Assembly (NCBI GenBank): GCA_904419035.1
Contig: CAJFQL010000001.1
Coordinates: 62,001-126,000 of the forward strand
Direction: 5' to 3'
DNA from: Heritagella caecorum
Lineage (GTDB): Bacteria > Bacillota > Clostridia > Oscillospirales > Acutalibacteraceae
DNA length: 64,000 nucleotides
Made by a program: the position numbers and the translations under genes. This document shows, piece by piece, positions 7,413 to 14,352 of this stretch. Each line of letters starts with the position of its first letter. Position 1 is the first letter of the stretch. The notes below the pieces were generated by a model, which saw only the letters and a list, made by a program, of their open reading frames with translations, was not told the origin of the DNA and searched no databases.

Positions 7413-7808
7413 TTATTTGATTTTTTCTTCCCGGTTTGCGCCCCATAAGCCTCCCAGGGCTCCGCTGATTACCATGGCCAGTGCTTTTGTCATCGCCTGG
7501 CCGCTTTGAAAAGACGGTGTCAGCAGGCAAATCCCTACGAGTACTTCTGAGAGCAGAAGAAGTAAGCCACACCCAAGGCCCCAAAACAGGCCCCGGCATT
7601 TCATCCACCGGCCCACCCAAAAGCCTGCCAATAAAGCCCCAAAAGAGGCACAAATAAGTGTGACAGGAGACAGGAGCGAAACCGGCAGTGTACTGGTAGC
7701 CGATAAAATCGCTGCCGCTATGGCCAAAAATAAAGCACAGAGTACCATGCCCAGCAGCCATCCGGTCAGCAAGGCCCATACACCTTTTTTCCATGTCTCT
7801 TGCCACAT
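7413..7808 (-). CDS. TIGR04086 family membrane protein
   Basis: The product has 131 residues and four predicted membrane helices (about 9-33, 42-65, 72-90 and 102-125) with a short basic C-terminus. It fits the TIGR04086 family of small clostridial membrane proteins that commonly sit beside scfA/scfB and yajC, as here; their function is unknown. The ATG at 7808 has an excellent AGGAGG, but this site lies in the 3' arm of a perfect 14-bp hairpin (7813-7871), so translation is probably controlled. The gene sits between yajC and scfA. A competing minus-strand frame at 7396-7806 is a shadow, because it lacks the hydrophobic pattern and a ribosome binding site. Confidence 0.8.
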   Translation of the reverse strand: MWQETWKKGVWALLTGWLLGMVLCALFLAIAAAILSATSTLPVSLLSPVTLICASFGALLAGFWVGRWMKCRGLFWGLGCGLLLLLSEVLVGICLLTPSFQSGQAMTKALAMVISGALGGLWGANREEKIK

Positions 7809-7812
7809 AACA

Positions 7813-7871
7813 AGACCTCCTCTTTTCTCACAACCGTTTCATAAAACAGATATGAACAAAAGAGGAGGTCT
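7813..7871 (-). promoter_or_regulatory. Ribosome-binding-site-sequestering hairpin ahead of the TIGR04086 gene
   Basis: The minus-strand RNA carries AGACCTCCTCTTTT (7871 to 7858), 31 loop bases, then AAAAGAGGAGGTCT (7826 to 7813), a perfect 14-bp inverted repeat. The 3' arm contains the complete AGGAGG of the TIGR04086 gene that starts at 7808. The loop can form a further GTTCAT/ATGAAAC helix. No T run follows, so this is not a terminator for yajC. Confidence 0.7.
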
Positions 7872-7899
7872 ATGTCAGTCAGCAAAAATTCGGGAAAAA

Positions 7900-8232
7900 T
7901 TATTCCGCGTCGTCATGGATCGTATCGACACTGCCGATCGCCCACCGCTTAATGCGCAGCTTGCTGCGGTCAGAGCCGGTTTCAACAATCAGCGTATCGG
8001 TGTCTTCCTTAATGGCCACGATCCGGCCGCACACACCGCCAATGGTTGTAATTTCGTCACCGATTTGTGCGTTTTTACGCATCTGTTCTTCTTTCTTTTT
8101 CCGCTTGCTCTGGGGACGGAAGAAAATCAGATACAGAGCAGCAATGAACACCGCATATACGGCGAACATAATCCACATCGAAGCGCCGCCGTCGCTTGCC
8201 GCTTCGCCTTCAAGGGGCAGAAAATTGATCAT
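7900..8232 (-). CDS. yajC: Preprotein translocase subunit YajC
   Basis: This 110-residue protein has a short N-terminal segment, one membrane helix (about 19-39) and the YajC signature: FFRPQSKRKKKEEQMRKNAQ followed by GDEITTIGGVCGRIVAIKED. YajC is an accessory subunit of the SecDF-YajC complex that assists Sec-dependent protein export at the cytoplasmic membrane. The N-terminal extension before the helix is Gly/Ala-rich and slightly longer than in enteric YajC. GGAGG lies about ten bases before the ATG. The gene order queA-tgt-yajC is conserved widely in bacteria; secDF is not in this window. Confidence 0.93.
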   Translation of the reverse strand: MINFLPLEGEAASDGGASMWIMFAVYAVFIAALYLIFFRPQSKRKKKEEQMRKNAQIGDEITTIGGVCGRIVAIKEDTDTLIVETGSDRSKLRIKRWAIGSVDTIHDDAE

Positions 8233-8315
8233 TTTTGCGATACCTCCAAAAAATGTATAATGCCAATGATACCATTAGATTATAACAAGAGAAAAAACAG
8301 AATGCAAGACATATT

Positions 8316-9446
8316 TTAGATGCGTTTACCGATTTTCTCAATATTTTCGCGGTAAAACGCCTCATACCGTCCTTCATCCAACGCCTGCCGGATTTTTTCC
8401 ATGAGCGTATTATAAAAATACAAATTATGCATAACCGCCAGCCGCATGCCCAGCATTTCCTCGGCTTTGAACAGATGATGAATATAGGCACGGGTAAAAT
8501 GCTGGCAAACCGGGCACTGACACGTTTCGTCCAGCGGGTTTTCATCCAGCTCATATTTGGCATTGCGCATATTCCGTATGCCCTGCATGGTAAAAATATG
8601 GGCATGGCGGGCATTCCGGGTAGGCATAACACAGTCAAAAATATCCACCCCACGGTATACCGCTTCCAAAATATTGGCGGGTGTTCCCACCCCCATCAAA
8701 TAGCGGGGACGGTCAACCGGCATCAGCGGTTCCACTTCCTCGATGACATGATACATCACTTCGATGGGTTCTCCTACCGCCAACCCACCAATCGCATACC
8801 CGGGCAGATCCAGTTCCCGAATGCTCTTCATGTGATCTTTGCGCAGGTCATCATAGGTGCACCCCTGGTTGATACCCCATAACATTTGGTGCGGGTTCAG
8901 TGTATCGGGCAGCGCACACAGCCGCTCCAGTTCCTTTTTGCATCGGACCAGCCAGCGAGTGGTCCTTTCACAAGAAGCTTTGGCATAGGCATGCTCAGCG
9001 GGGTTTTCGACACACTCATCAAACGCCATGGCAATGGTCGAACCCAAATTCGACTGAATACGCATACTCTCTTCGGGTCCCATAAAAATTCGATGTCCAT
9101 CGATATGGGAAGCAAAGGTAACGCCTTCTTCCTTAATATTGCGCAATTTGGCCAGGGAAAAAACCTGAAATCCGCCGCTGTCCGTCAGAATGGGACCATC
9201 CCAGCGGGTCATTTTATGAAGGCCCCCCAGCTTCTTTACCGTCTCATCGCCGGGACGCAGATGAAGATGGTAGGTATTGCACAGCTGTACCTGGCAATGG
9301 AGGTCTTTTAAATCCAGGGTCGATACGGCACCCTTAATCGCCCCACAGGTGGCCACATTCATAAAGGCCGGCATCTGGACCGTGCCATGAACCGTTTCAA
9401 AGACACCCCGGCGGGCTCTTCCTTCCTGTTTGATGAGTTTATACAT
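8316..9446 (-). CDS. tgt: Queuine tRNA-ribosyltransferase (TGT)
   Basis: The 376-residue enzyme exchanges guanine-34 for preQ1 in tRNAs with GUN anticodons. The TIM-barrel motifs are present: ILTDSGGFQVFSL with the active-site Asp near residue 91, GGLAVGEP, and FDCVMPTRNARH with the second catalytic Asp. A C-terminal zinc site (DETCQCPVC, then a His about 25 residues later) is also intact. Length and start (MYKLIKQEGRARRGVF) are typical. It lies three bases downstream of queA, so the two steps of queuosine insertion are cotranscribed. Confidence 0.96.
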   Translation of the reverse strand: MYKLIKQEGRARRGVFETVHGTVQMPAFMNVATCGAIKGAVSTLDLKDLHCQVQLCNTYHLHLRPGDETVKKLGGLHKMTRWDGPILTDSGGFQVFSLAKLRNIKEEGVTFASHIDGHRIFMGPEESMRIQSNLGSTIAMAFDECVENPAEHAYAKASCERTTRWLVRCKKELERLCALPDTLNPHQMLWGINQGCTYDDLRKDHMKSIRELDLPGYAIGGLAVGEPIEVMYHVIEEVEPLMPVDRPRYLMGVGTPANILEAVYRGVDIFDCVMPTRNARHAHIFTMQGIRNMRNAKYELDENPLDETCQCPVCQHFTRAYIHHLFKAEEMLGMRLAVMHNLYFYNTLMEKIRQALDEGRYEAFYRENIEKIGKRI

Positions 9447-9449
9447 GGA

Positions 9450-10529
9450 TCAGCATCCTTCCTTTTTGTGCTCATTCGCCGGATTCCCGGTATGGGGGTG
9501 CAAGTCCGCAATAAACATGGCGTCGCCAAAACTGAAGAACCGGTATTTTTCTTCTACGGCGATGCGGTACGCATGCAGAATATTTTCTCTTCCCGCTAAA
9601 GCGGACACCAACATGACCAGTGTACTTTCCGGCAAATGGAAGTTCGTGATCAGGGCGTCCAGTACCCGGAAGGTGAACCCGGGATAAATGAAAATATCTG
9701 TCCATCCTTCACATTCACAGATTTCGCCATGCTGTACGGCAACGGATTCCAGCGTGCGGCAGCTGGTCGTGCCCACTGCAATGACCCGGCCCCCGGCTTC
9801 TTTGGTTTTGCGGATCAATTTAGCTGTTTCGGCCGGCATGTGGTAATGTTCCGCATGCATTTTGTGGTCGGTGATTTTCTCAGCGCTTACCGGACGGAAA
9901 GTACCAAGTCCCACGTGCAGCGTGACAAACCCAATGGCGACGCCCTTTTGCCGGATTTTATCCATCAGTTCCGGCGTAAAGTGCAGCCCGGCCGTCGGCG
10001 CGGCCGCCGATCCCACTTCATGGGAATAAACGGTTTGATACCGTTCCTTATCCTGGAGTTTTTCCTTAATATAAGGCGGAAGCGGCATTTGCCCGATTTC
10101 ATCGAGAAGCGCATAAAAGCTCCCTTTATAATGGAAACGAACAATGCGGTTGCCGTCTTCTTTGACTTCCAGCACTTCCGCCATTAGTTTTCCGTCGCCA
10201 AACTGAAAACGCACACCGGGTTTTGCTTTCTTTCCGGGTTTAGCCAAGACTTCCCAGCGGTCTTTCCCCAAATTTTGCAGCAGCAAAAATTCCATCTGGC
10301 CGCCGGTCTCTTCCTTATGGCCATACAGGCGGGCCGGTAAAACCCGGCTGTCATTCATAATGAGACAATCGCCCGGATTCAGGTAATCGACAATGTCATA
10401 AAAATGACGGTGTTCGATTTCACCCGTATGTTTGTCTAGTATCATCAAACGGGAATGATCCCGCGGTTCTACCGGTGTTTGCGCAATGCGTTCCTGGGGA
10501 AGGTCATAGTAAAAATCGGATGTTTTCAT
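9450..10529 (-). CDS. queA: S-adenosylmethionine:tRNA ribosyltransferase-isomerase
   Basis: This enzyme transfers and isomerises the ribosyl group of SAM onto preQ1-modified tRNA, giving epoxyqueuosine. The 359-residue product starts MKTSDFYYDLPQERIAQTP, the normal family N-terminus, and contains NDSRVLPARL, GSAAAPTAGLHFT and the TNFHLPESTL motif. The frame continues upstream to a GTG at 10550. Neither start has a strong ribosome binding site, so I use the family-typical ATG at 10529. The gene is divergent from asd, with about 400 bases of regulatory DNA between them, and heads the queA-tgt-yajC operon. Confidence 0.95.
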   Translation of the reverse strand: MKTSDFYYDLPQERIAQTPVEPRDHSRLMILDKHTGEIEHRHFYDIVDYLNPGDCLIMNDSRVLPARLYGHKEETGGQMEFLLLQNLGKDRWEVLAKPGKKAKPGVRFQFGDGKLMAEVLEVKEDGNRIVRFHYKGSFYALLDEIGQMPLPPYIKEKLQDKERYQTVYSHEVGSAAAPTAGLHFTPELMDKIRQKGVAIGFVTLHVGLGTFRPVSAEKITDHKMHAEHYHMPAETAKLIRKTKEAGGRVIAVGTTSCRTLESVAVQHGEICECEGWTDIFIYPGFTFRVLDALITNFHLPESTLVMLVSALAGRENILHAYRIAVEEKYRFFSFGDAMFIADLHPHTGNPANEHKKEGC

Positions 10530-10641
10530 AGATTCATTTTGCAAGTTCACTCATTCTTTCTTTCATAAAACTTTTCATAGGGGGCCTAAATCCCCTTTTC
10601 TGCGGGAAAGGACGACAGAGACCGCCAATTTATTCTGCATC

Positions 10642-10659
10642 ATTCCCTACACAGGGAAT
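10642..10659. promoter_or_regulatory. Short inverted repeat abutting the asd promoter, candidate operator
   Basis: ATTCCCT (10642-10648) and AGGGAAT (10653-10659) form a perfect 7-bp inverted repeat with a 4-base spacer. Its right edge overlaps the first base of the asd -35 hexamer. It could be a repressor site; no regulator is identified. Confidence 0.4.
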
Positions 10660-10687
10660 TGACAAGAAAAAATAGTCATGGTATGAT
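10659..10687 (+). promoter_or_regulatory. Sigma-A promoter of the asd operon
   Basis: A consensus TTGACA (10659-10664), a 17-base spacer and TATGAT (10682-10687) form one of the best vegetative promoters in the window. Initiation is expected near 10694, which leaves a leader of about 240 bases before the asd ATG. Confidence 0.85.
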
Positions 10688-10693
10688 TAGACT

Positions 10694-10848
10694 ACCAATA
10701 AAATAAAATGTATTAAGAGAAGTAATAACGCGGTGGCAGGCTCTTTCCATGACAAAATCTGGTTCTGTCATCAGATCCATGGAATGGTTCTTCTTCGAAA
10801 GGCACACAAAGCCTTTCGAAACGCATAGTACTATTATATGGAATTGGT
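10694..10848 (+). ncRNA. Structured 5' leader of asd, candidate riboswitch of unidentified class
   Basis: The leader has a possible closing helix ACCAAT (10694-10699) with ATTGGT (10843-10848). Inside it are a long-range TTCCATG/CATGGAA helix enclosing TGACA/TGTCA, and a strong CGAAAGGC/GCCTTTCG hairpin. A terminator-like stem-loop follows at once. I compared it by eye with the lysine, T-box, SAM, glycine, c-di-GMP and tetrahydrofolate consensus cores and found none of them. The neighbouring pathway suggests lysine or a diaminopimelate intermediate as ligand, but that is inference. Confidence 0.5.
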
Positions 10849-10872
10849 GACCGGTTTTCAACCGGTTTTTTT
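10849..10872 (+). terminator. Attenuator-type intrinsic terminator in the asd leader
   Basis: ACCGGTT, a TTC loop, then AACCGGT is followed by a run of seven T. It lies between the asd promoter and the asd start, so it must be read through for expression. The ATTGGT arm of the proposed closing helix ends one or two bases before it, a typical riboswitch expression-platform arrangement. Confidence 0.8.
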
Positions 10873-10936
10873 GTTAAAACAGACTGCGATCCCGCGATTG
10901 CGGAGGAAATCTCTGATACCCTGGAGGAATTGAACC

Positions 10937-12019
10937 ATGAAAGAACAGTACAAAGTCGGTATTATCGGCGCCACAGGCATGGTTGGGCAGCGTTTTGCTA
11001 CCCTGCTCGAAAACCACCCTTGGTTCCACGTGACAGCTTTGGCGGCCTCTTCCCGTTCGGCCGGCAAGACGTATACCGAAGCGGTAGGAAAACGGTGGGC
11101 CATGGCGACAGCTATTCCCGATTCCATGAAAGACATGGTTCTGTTTGATGCGGAAAAAGATGTGGATAAAATCACGTCCCTTGTTGATTTTGTCTTTTGT
11201 GCCGTTGATATGAAAAAAGACGAAATCCGTAAGCTGGAAGAAACCTATGCCAAAGCAGAATGCCCTGTGATGAGCAATAACTCGGCGCATCGCTTTACCC
11301 CTGATGTCCCTATGATCATCCCGGAAATCAACCCGGAACATGCCGAAATTATTCCGGCACAACGCAAACGCCTGGGCACAAAACGCGGCTTTGTGGCCGT
11401 AAAGTCGAACTGCTCGTTGCAGAGCTATGTGCCCGCTTTAAATGCACTGAAAGATCTGGGCATTACCAAAGCCCTGGCTTGCACATATCAGGCCATTTCC
11501 GGCGCCGGGAAAACCTTTGAAACGTTCCCCGATATTCTGGACAACGTCATCCCCTATATCGGCGGTGAAGAAGAAAAATCCGAACAGGAACCTTTAAAAA
11601 TTTGGGGACACATCGAAGGCGATCAAATCGTAACGGCTACGTCGCCCAGTATTACGGCACAGTGCCTGCGCGTGCCGGTTTCGGATGGCCACATGGCGGC
11701 GGTATTTGCTTCGTTTGAAAAGAAAGCGTCTCTGGATGAAATCATTCAGCGCTGGGAATCGTATACGGGCGAACCGCAGAAGCTCAACTTGCCCAGTGCT
11801 CCGAAACAGTTCTTGCACTATTTCACAGAAGCGGACCGTCCCCAGACGAAACTGGACCGCAACTTGGAAAACGGGATGGCCGTTTCGGTGGGACGTTTGC
11901 GCCCCGATACTCAGTACGATATTAAGTTTGTATCCTTGTCGCACAATACCCTGCGCGGCGCTGCCGGTGGCGCTGTTTTGATGGCGGAACTGCTGGCTGC
12001 CAAGGGGTATTTGGACTAA
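10937..12019 (+). CDS. asd: Aspartate-semialdehyde dehydrogenase
   Basis: The enzyme reduces aspartyl phosphate to aspartate semialdehyde with NADPH, the branch point to lysine/diaminopimelate and to threonine and methionine. The 360-residue product has the nucleotide loop GATGMVGQRF at 11-20, the catalytic cysteine C159 in SNCSLQ, and QAISGAGKTF after it. The SNCS context and the length resemble the archaeal/fungal-like Asd subclass more than the short proteobacterial form. GGAGG precedes the ATG by nine bases. It is the first gene of asd-dapA-dapB-ACT and sits behind the structured leader and attenuator. Confidence 0.95.
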   Translation: MKEQYKVGIIGATGMVGQRFATLLENHPWFHVTALAASSRSAGKTYTEAVGKRWAMATAIPDSMKDMVLFDAEKDVDKITSLVDFVFCAVDMKKDEIRKLEETYAKAECPVMSNNSAHRFTPDVPMIIPEINPEHAEIIPAQRKRLGTKRGFVAVKSNCSLQSYVPALNALKDLGITKALACTYQAISGAGKTFETFPDILDNVIPYIGGEEEKSEQEPLKIWGHIEGDQIVTATSPSITAQCLRVPVSDGHMAAVFASFEKKASLDEIIQRWESYTGEPQKLNLPSAPKQFLHYFTEADRPQTKLDRNLENGMAVSVGRLRPDTQYDIKFVSLSHNTLRGAAGGAVLMAELLAAKGYLD

Positions 12020-12059
12020 TCCCTTTTTGTTAACAACCCGAAAGGAAGGTATGCGTCCC

Positions 12060-12947
12060 ATGAAAAAAGTAATCTTTGAGGGCTGCGGCGTTGCCATCAT
12101 TACTCCCATGCACAAGGATGGCAGTATCAATTATGATGTGCTGGCCCGACTGATTGAATTTCAAGTAGAAAACGGAACCGACGCGATTATCTCCTGCGGC
12201 ACTACCGGGGAAGCGTCGACCATGACACAGGAAGAACATAAACGCGTCATGAAATTCACGGTGGATCATGTCAATCACCGTATTCCGGTTATTTGTAACT
12301 GCGGCGGCAATAACACCGCAAAAGCTATCGAACTATCCCGCTATGCAGAATCCATTGGTGCCGATGGTCTCCTGCAGGTAACGCCCTATTACAATAAAAC
12401 ATCGCAAGCCGGGTTAATCCGTCACTTTACGGCCATTGCCGATTCGGTCTCGATTCCCAGCATTCTCTATAATGTTCCTTCACGGACGGGTGTCAACATC
12501 CAGCCGAAAACGTACCAGGAACTGAGTAAACATCCGTTGATTGCTGGGTGCAAAGAAGCCAACGGCAATGTAGCCGCCATGACCTATACGCATGCCTTGT
12601 GTGGGGATGATCTGGCGATTTATTCCGGAGAAGATAATACCACTATGGCCATGATGGCGCTGGGTGGGAAAGGCGTTATTTCGGTATTTGCCAATGCCCT
12701 GCCCCGGCCCATGCATGAACTGTGTGCCTATATGCTGAAAAATGATGTGGTTTCCGCTCGGAAAATCATGTTGGAATATATCGACTTGATGGACGCTTTC
12801 TTCTATGACGTAAACCCCATCCCGATTAAAGAGGCCATGAACCTGATGGGCATGAAAGCGGGTCCCTGCCGGTTGCCGCTGATCGAAATGGATGAATCGG
12901 CCAGAGAAAGAATGATCAACGTCATGAAGCGCCACCATTTACTGTAA
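12060..12947 (+). CDS. dapA: 4-hydroxy-tetrahydrodipicolinate synthase
   Basis: DapA condenses pyruvate with aspartate semialdehyde in the first committed step of lysine/diaminopimelate synthesis. The 295-residue TIM barrel has the pyruvate-binding CGTTGEAST at 46-54, the catalytic Tyr137 in YNVPSRTG, and the Schiff-base Lys165 in AGCKEANG. The frame is open from 12027. The AAGGAAGG at 12041-12048 is best spaced for the ATG at 12060, and that gives the usual length. It starts 40 bases after the asd stop. Confidence 0.95.
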   Translation: MKKVIFEGCGVAIITPMHKDGSINYDVLARLIEFQVENGTDAIISCGTTGEASTMTQEEHKRVMKFTVDHVNHRIPVICNCGGNNTAKAIELSRYAESIGADGLLQVTPYYNKTSQAGLIRHFTAIADSVSIPSILYNVPSRTGVNIQPKTYQELSKHPLIAGCKEANGNVAAMTYTHALCGDDLAIYSGEDNTTMAMMALGGKGVISVFANALPRPMHELCAYMLKNDVVSARKIMLEYIDLMDAFFYDVNPIPIKEAMNLMGMKAGPCRLPLIEMDESARERMINVMKRHHLL

Positions 12948-12979
12948 AAGATCGGAAGAAGAAAGAACAGGTTGTGAAA

Positions 12980-13732
12980 ATGAAAAAAATCATACTTTGC
13001 GGATGCTGTGGGAAAATGGGCCGTGTGATTACACAGCTCGTAGAAAATCGGGAAGATTGTGAAATTGTCGCGGGAGTAGATCTTCAAACCCCGGCTATTC
13101 CCCTTCCCTTCCCTGTTTATGACAGCATTGAAAAAATCCAGGAGCCGGCCGATGTGATTATTGATTTTTCGCATCCGTCGTGCTTATCGTCCATTCTTTC
13201 CTATGCGAAAGAGAAGCAGGTTCCGGCTGTCCTGTGCACCACGGGTTACACCGCTGAACAGGTGCAGGCTTTGCAGGCAGCTTCCAAGGAAGTGGCGTTA
13301 TTCTATTCCCGGAATATGTCGCTGGGGATCAACTTGCTGATTGAACTGGCAAAGAAAGCGGCGCAGGTGTTGGGCGACAGTTTTGATATTGAGATTGTGG
13401 AAGAACACCATAATCAAAAAATCGATGCGCCCAGCGGAACCGCGTTGATGATTGCCGATGCTATCGCGCAATCCAAAGAGGAAGCTGTTCACTATATGTA
13501 CGACCGCCATTCCCAGCGGAAAAAGCGGGATAAAAATGAAATCGGCATCCATTCCATCCGCGGTGGTACCATTGTAGGGGAACACGAGGTTATCTTTGCC
13601 GGGAATAATGAGGTAGTCCGTCTGTCTCACTCGGCCCAATCCAAAGAAGTGTTTGCCAGCGGCGCCGTCAATGCGGCTGTCTTCCTGGCAGGAAAACCGG
13701 CCGGACTGTACGATATGTCGGCCTTGGTTTAA
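12980..13732 (+). CDS. dapB: 4-hydroxy-tetrahydrodipicolinate reductase
   Basis: DapB performs the NAD(P)H-dependent reduction after DapA. The 250-residue product has the nucleotide-binding start KIILCGCCGKMGR (3-15), the DFSHPS motif at 62-67 and the catalytic HHNQKIDAPSGTA at 143-155. An in-frame GTG at 12974 precedes the chosen ATG by two codons; the spacing from the AGG favours 12980. It is followed after 18 bases by the ACT-domain gene. Later genes of the pathway are not in this window. Confidence 0.95.
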   Translation: MKKIILCGCCGKMGRVITQLVENREDCEIVAGVDLQTPAIPLPFPVYDSIEKIQEPADVIIDFSHPSCLSSILSYAKEKQVPAVLCTTGYTAEQVQALQAASKEVALFYSRNMSLGINLLIELAKKAAQVLGDSFDIEIVEEHHNQKIDAPSGTALMIADAIAQSKEEAVHYMYDRHSQRKKRDKNEIGIHSIRGGTIVGEHEVIFAGNNEVVRLSHSAQSKEVFASGAVNAAVFLAGKPAGLYDMSALV

Positions 13733-13750
13733 AAAAGGAGGTTACAGGAA

Positions 13751-14203
13751 ATGAGCGCAACGATCTACACCGCCCAAGAGATCACCCTCGTTACACTGCA
13801 GCGGTGCTCAGCCAACATGGCAGACATTGAAAATATTTTCAATCGTATTGCGAAATTGGATGTCAATGTGGATATGATTTCGATGGCGCCGGCTCATGGA
13901 GCACACGCAGATCTTTCGTTTACTATTTCAGATATGGATTTGGGCAAAATTCTTGGTTTTACAAAGAAACTGCATGAAGAAGCCGATATTCATACCATTG
14001 TAAGTAGCGGGAACTGCAAAATTACGGTCAGCGATCCGTGCATGAAAAATACGCCCGGAATTGCGGCCTCAGTTTTCGCAGCAGCAGCAAAAGCCAATAC
14101 CGACTTGCGGATTATCACCACGTCGGAAGTGGAAATTTCCCTACTCGTTACCGAAGCGGATTTTGACACTACGTTGGATGCATTGGAACAAGCTGGTTTA
14201 TAA
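13751..14203 (+). CDS. Stand-alone ACT-domain protein resembling the aspartokinase regulatory region
   Basis: The product is 150 residues and consists of two ACT-like units. The first (about 10-75) contains ENIFNRIAKLDVNVDMIS. The second (about 80-150) contains ITTSEVEISLLV, near-identical in style to the ISTSE segment of aspartokinase effector domains. No kinase domain is attached. In Bacillus the aspartokinase II beta subunit has this composition but arises from an internal start within lysC; here it is a separate gene with its own AAGGAGG. Sitting last in asd-dapA-dapB, it probably senses lysine or threonine and may bind an aspartokinase encoded elsewhere. The binding partner is inference. 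Confidence 0.75.
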   Translation: MSATIYTAQEITLVTLQRCSANMADIENIFNRIAKLDVNVDMISMAPAHGAHADLSFTISDMDLGKILGFTKKLHEEADIHTIVSSGNCKITVSDPCMKNTPGIAASVFAAAAKANTDLRIITTSEVEISLLVTEADFDTTLDALEQAGL

Positions 14204-14217
14204 AATAAGAAAAAAGC

Positions 14218-14256
14218 AGCCCTGATCCTTTATCTCAAAGGGATCAGGGCTTTTTT
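14218..14256 (+). terminator. Terminator of the asd-dapA-dapB operon
   Basis: AGCCCTGATCC (14218-14228) pairs with GGATCAGGGCT (14241-14251) and is followed by a T run, 15 bases after the ACT gene stop. The upstream A run makes it potentially bidirectional. Confidence 0.9.
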
Positions 14257-14289
14257 CGTATAGACGTCTTTTCCCTCTTCTCTCCGAAA

Positions 14290-14330
14290 TACAAAAAAGA
14301 CTCTGGATCACCATAACGACCCAGAGTCCT
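14290..14330 (-). terminator. Terminator downstream of leuS
   Basis: GACTCTGG (14299-14306) and CCAGAGTC (14321-14328) form a perfect 8-bp stem. An A run on the left (a T run on the minus strand) follows in the leuS direction. Confidence 0.8.
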
Positions 14331-14352
14331 TTTTATTTCCGGTAGAGCCTAT

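Noticed and set aside
7396..7806. Minus-strand frame overlapping the TIGR04086 gene
   Set aside because: It lacks the membrane-helix pattern and a proper start; the frame at 7413-7808 is the real gene.
10694..10848. Lysine riboswitch or T-box in the asd leader
   Set aside because: Neither the lysine-box core nor a T-box TGGNACCGCG followed by a terminator is present on the plus strand. A TGCCACCGCG on the minus strand is in the wrong orientation and has no terminator after it.
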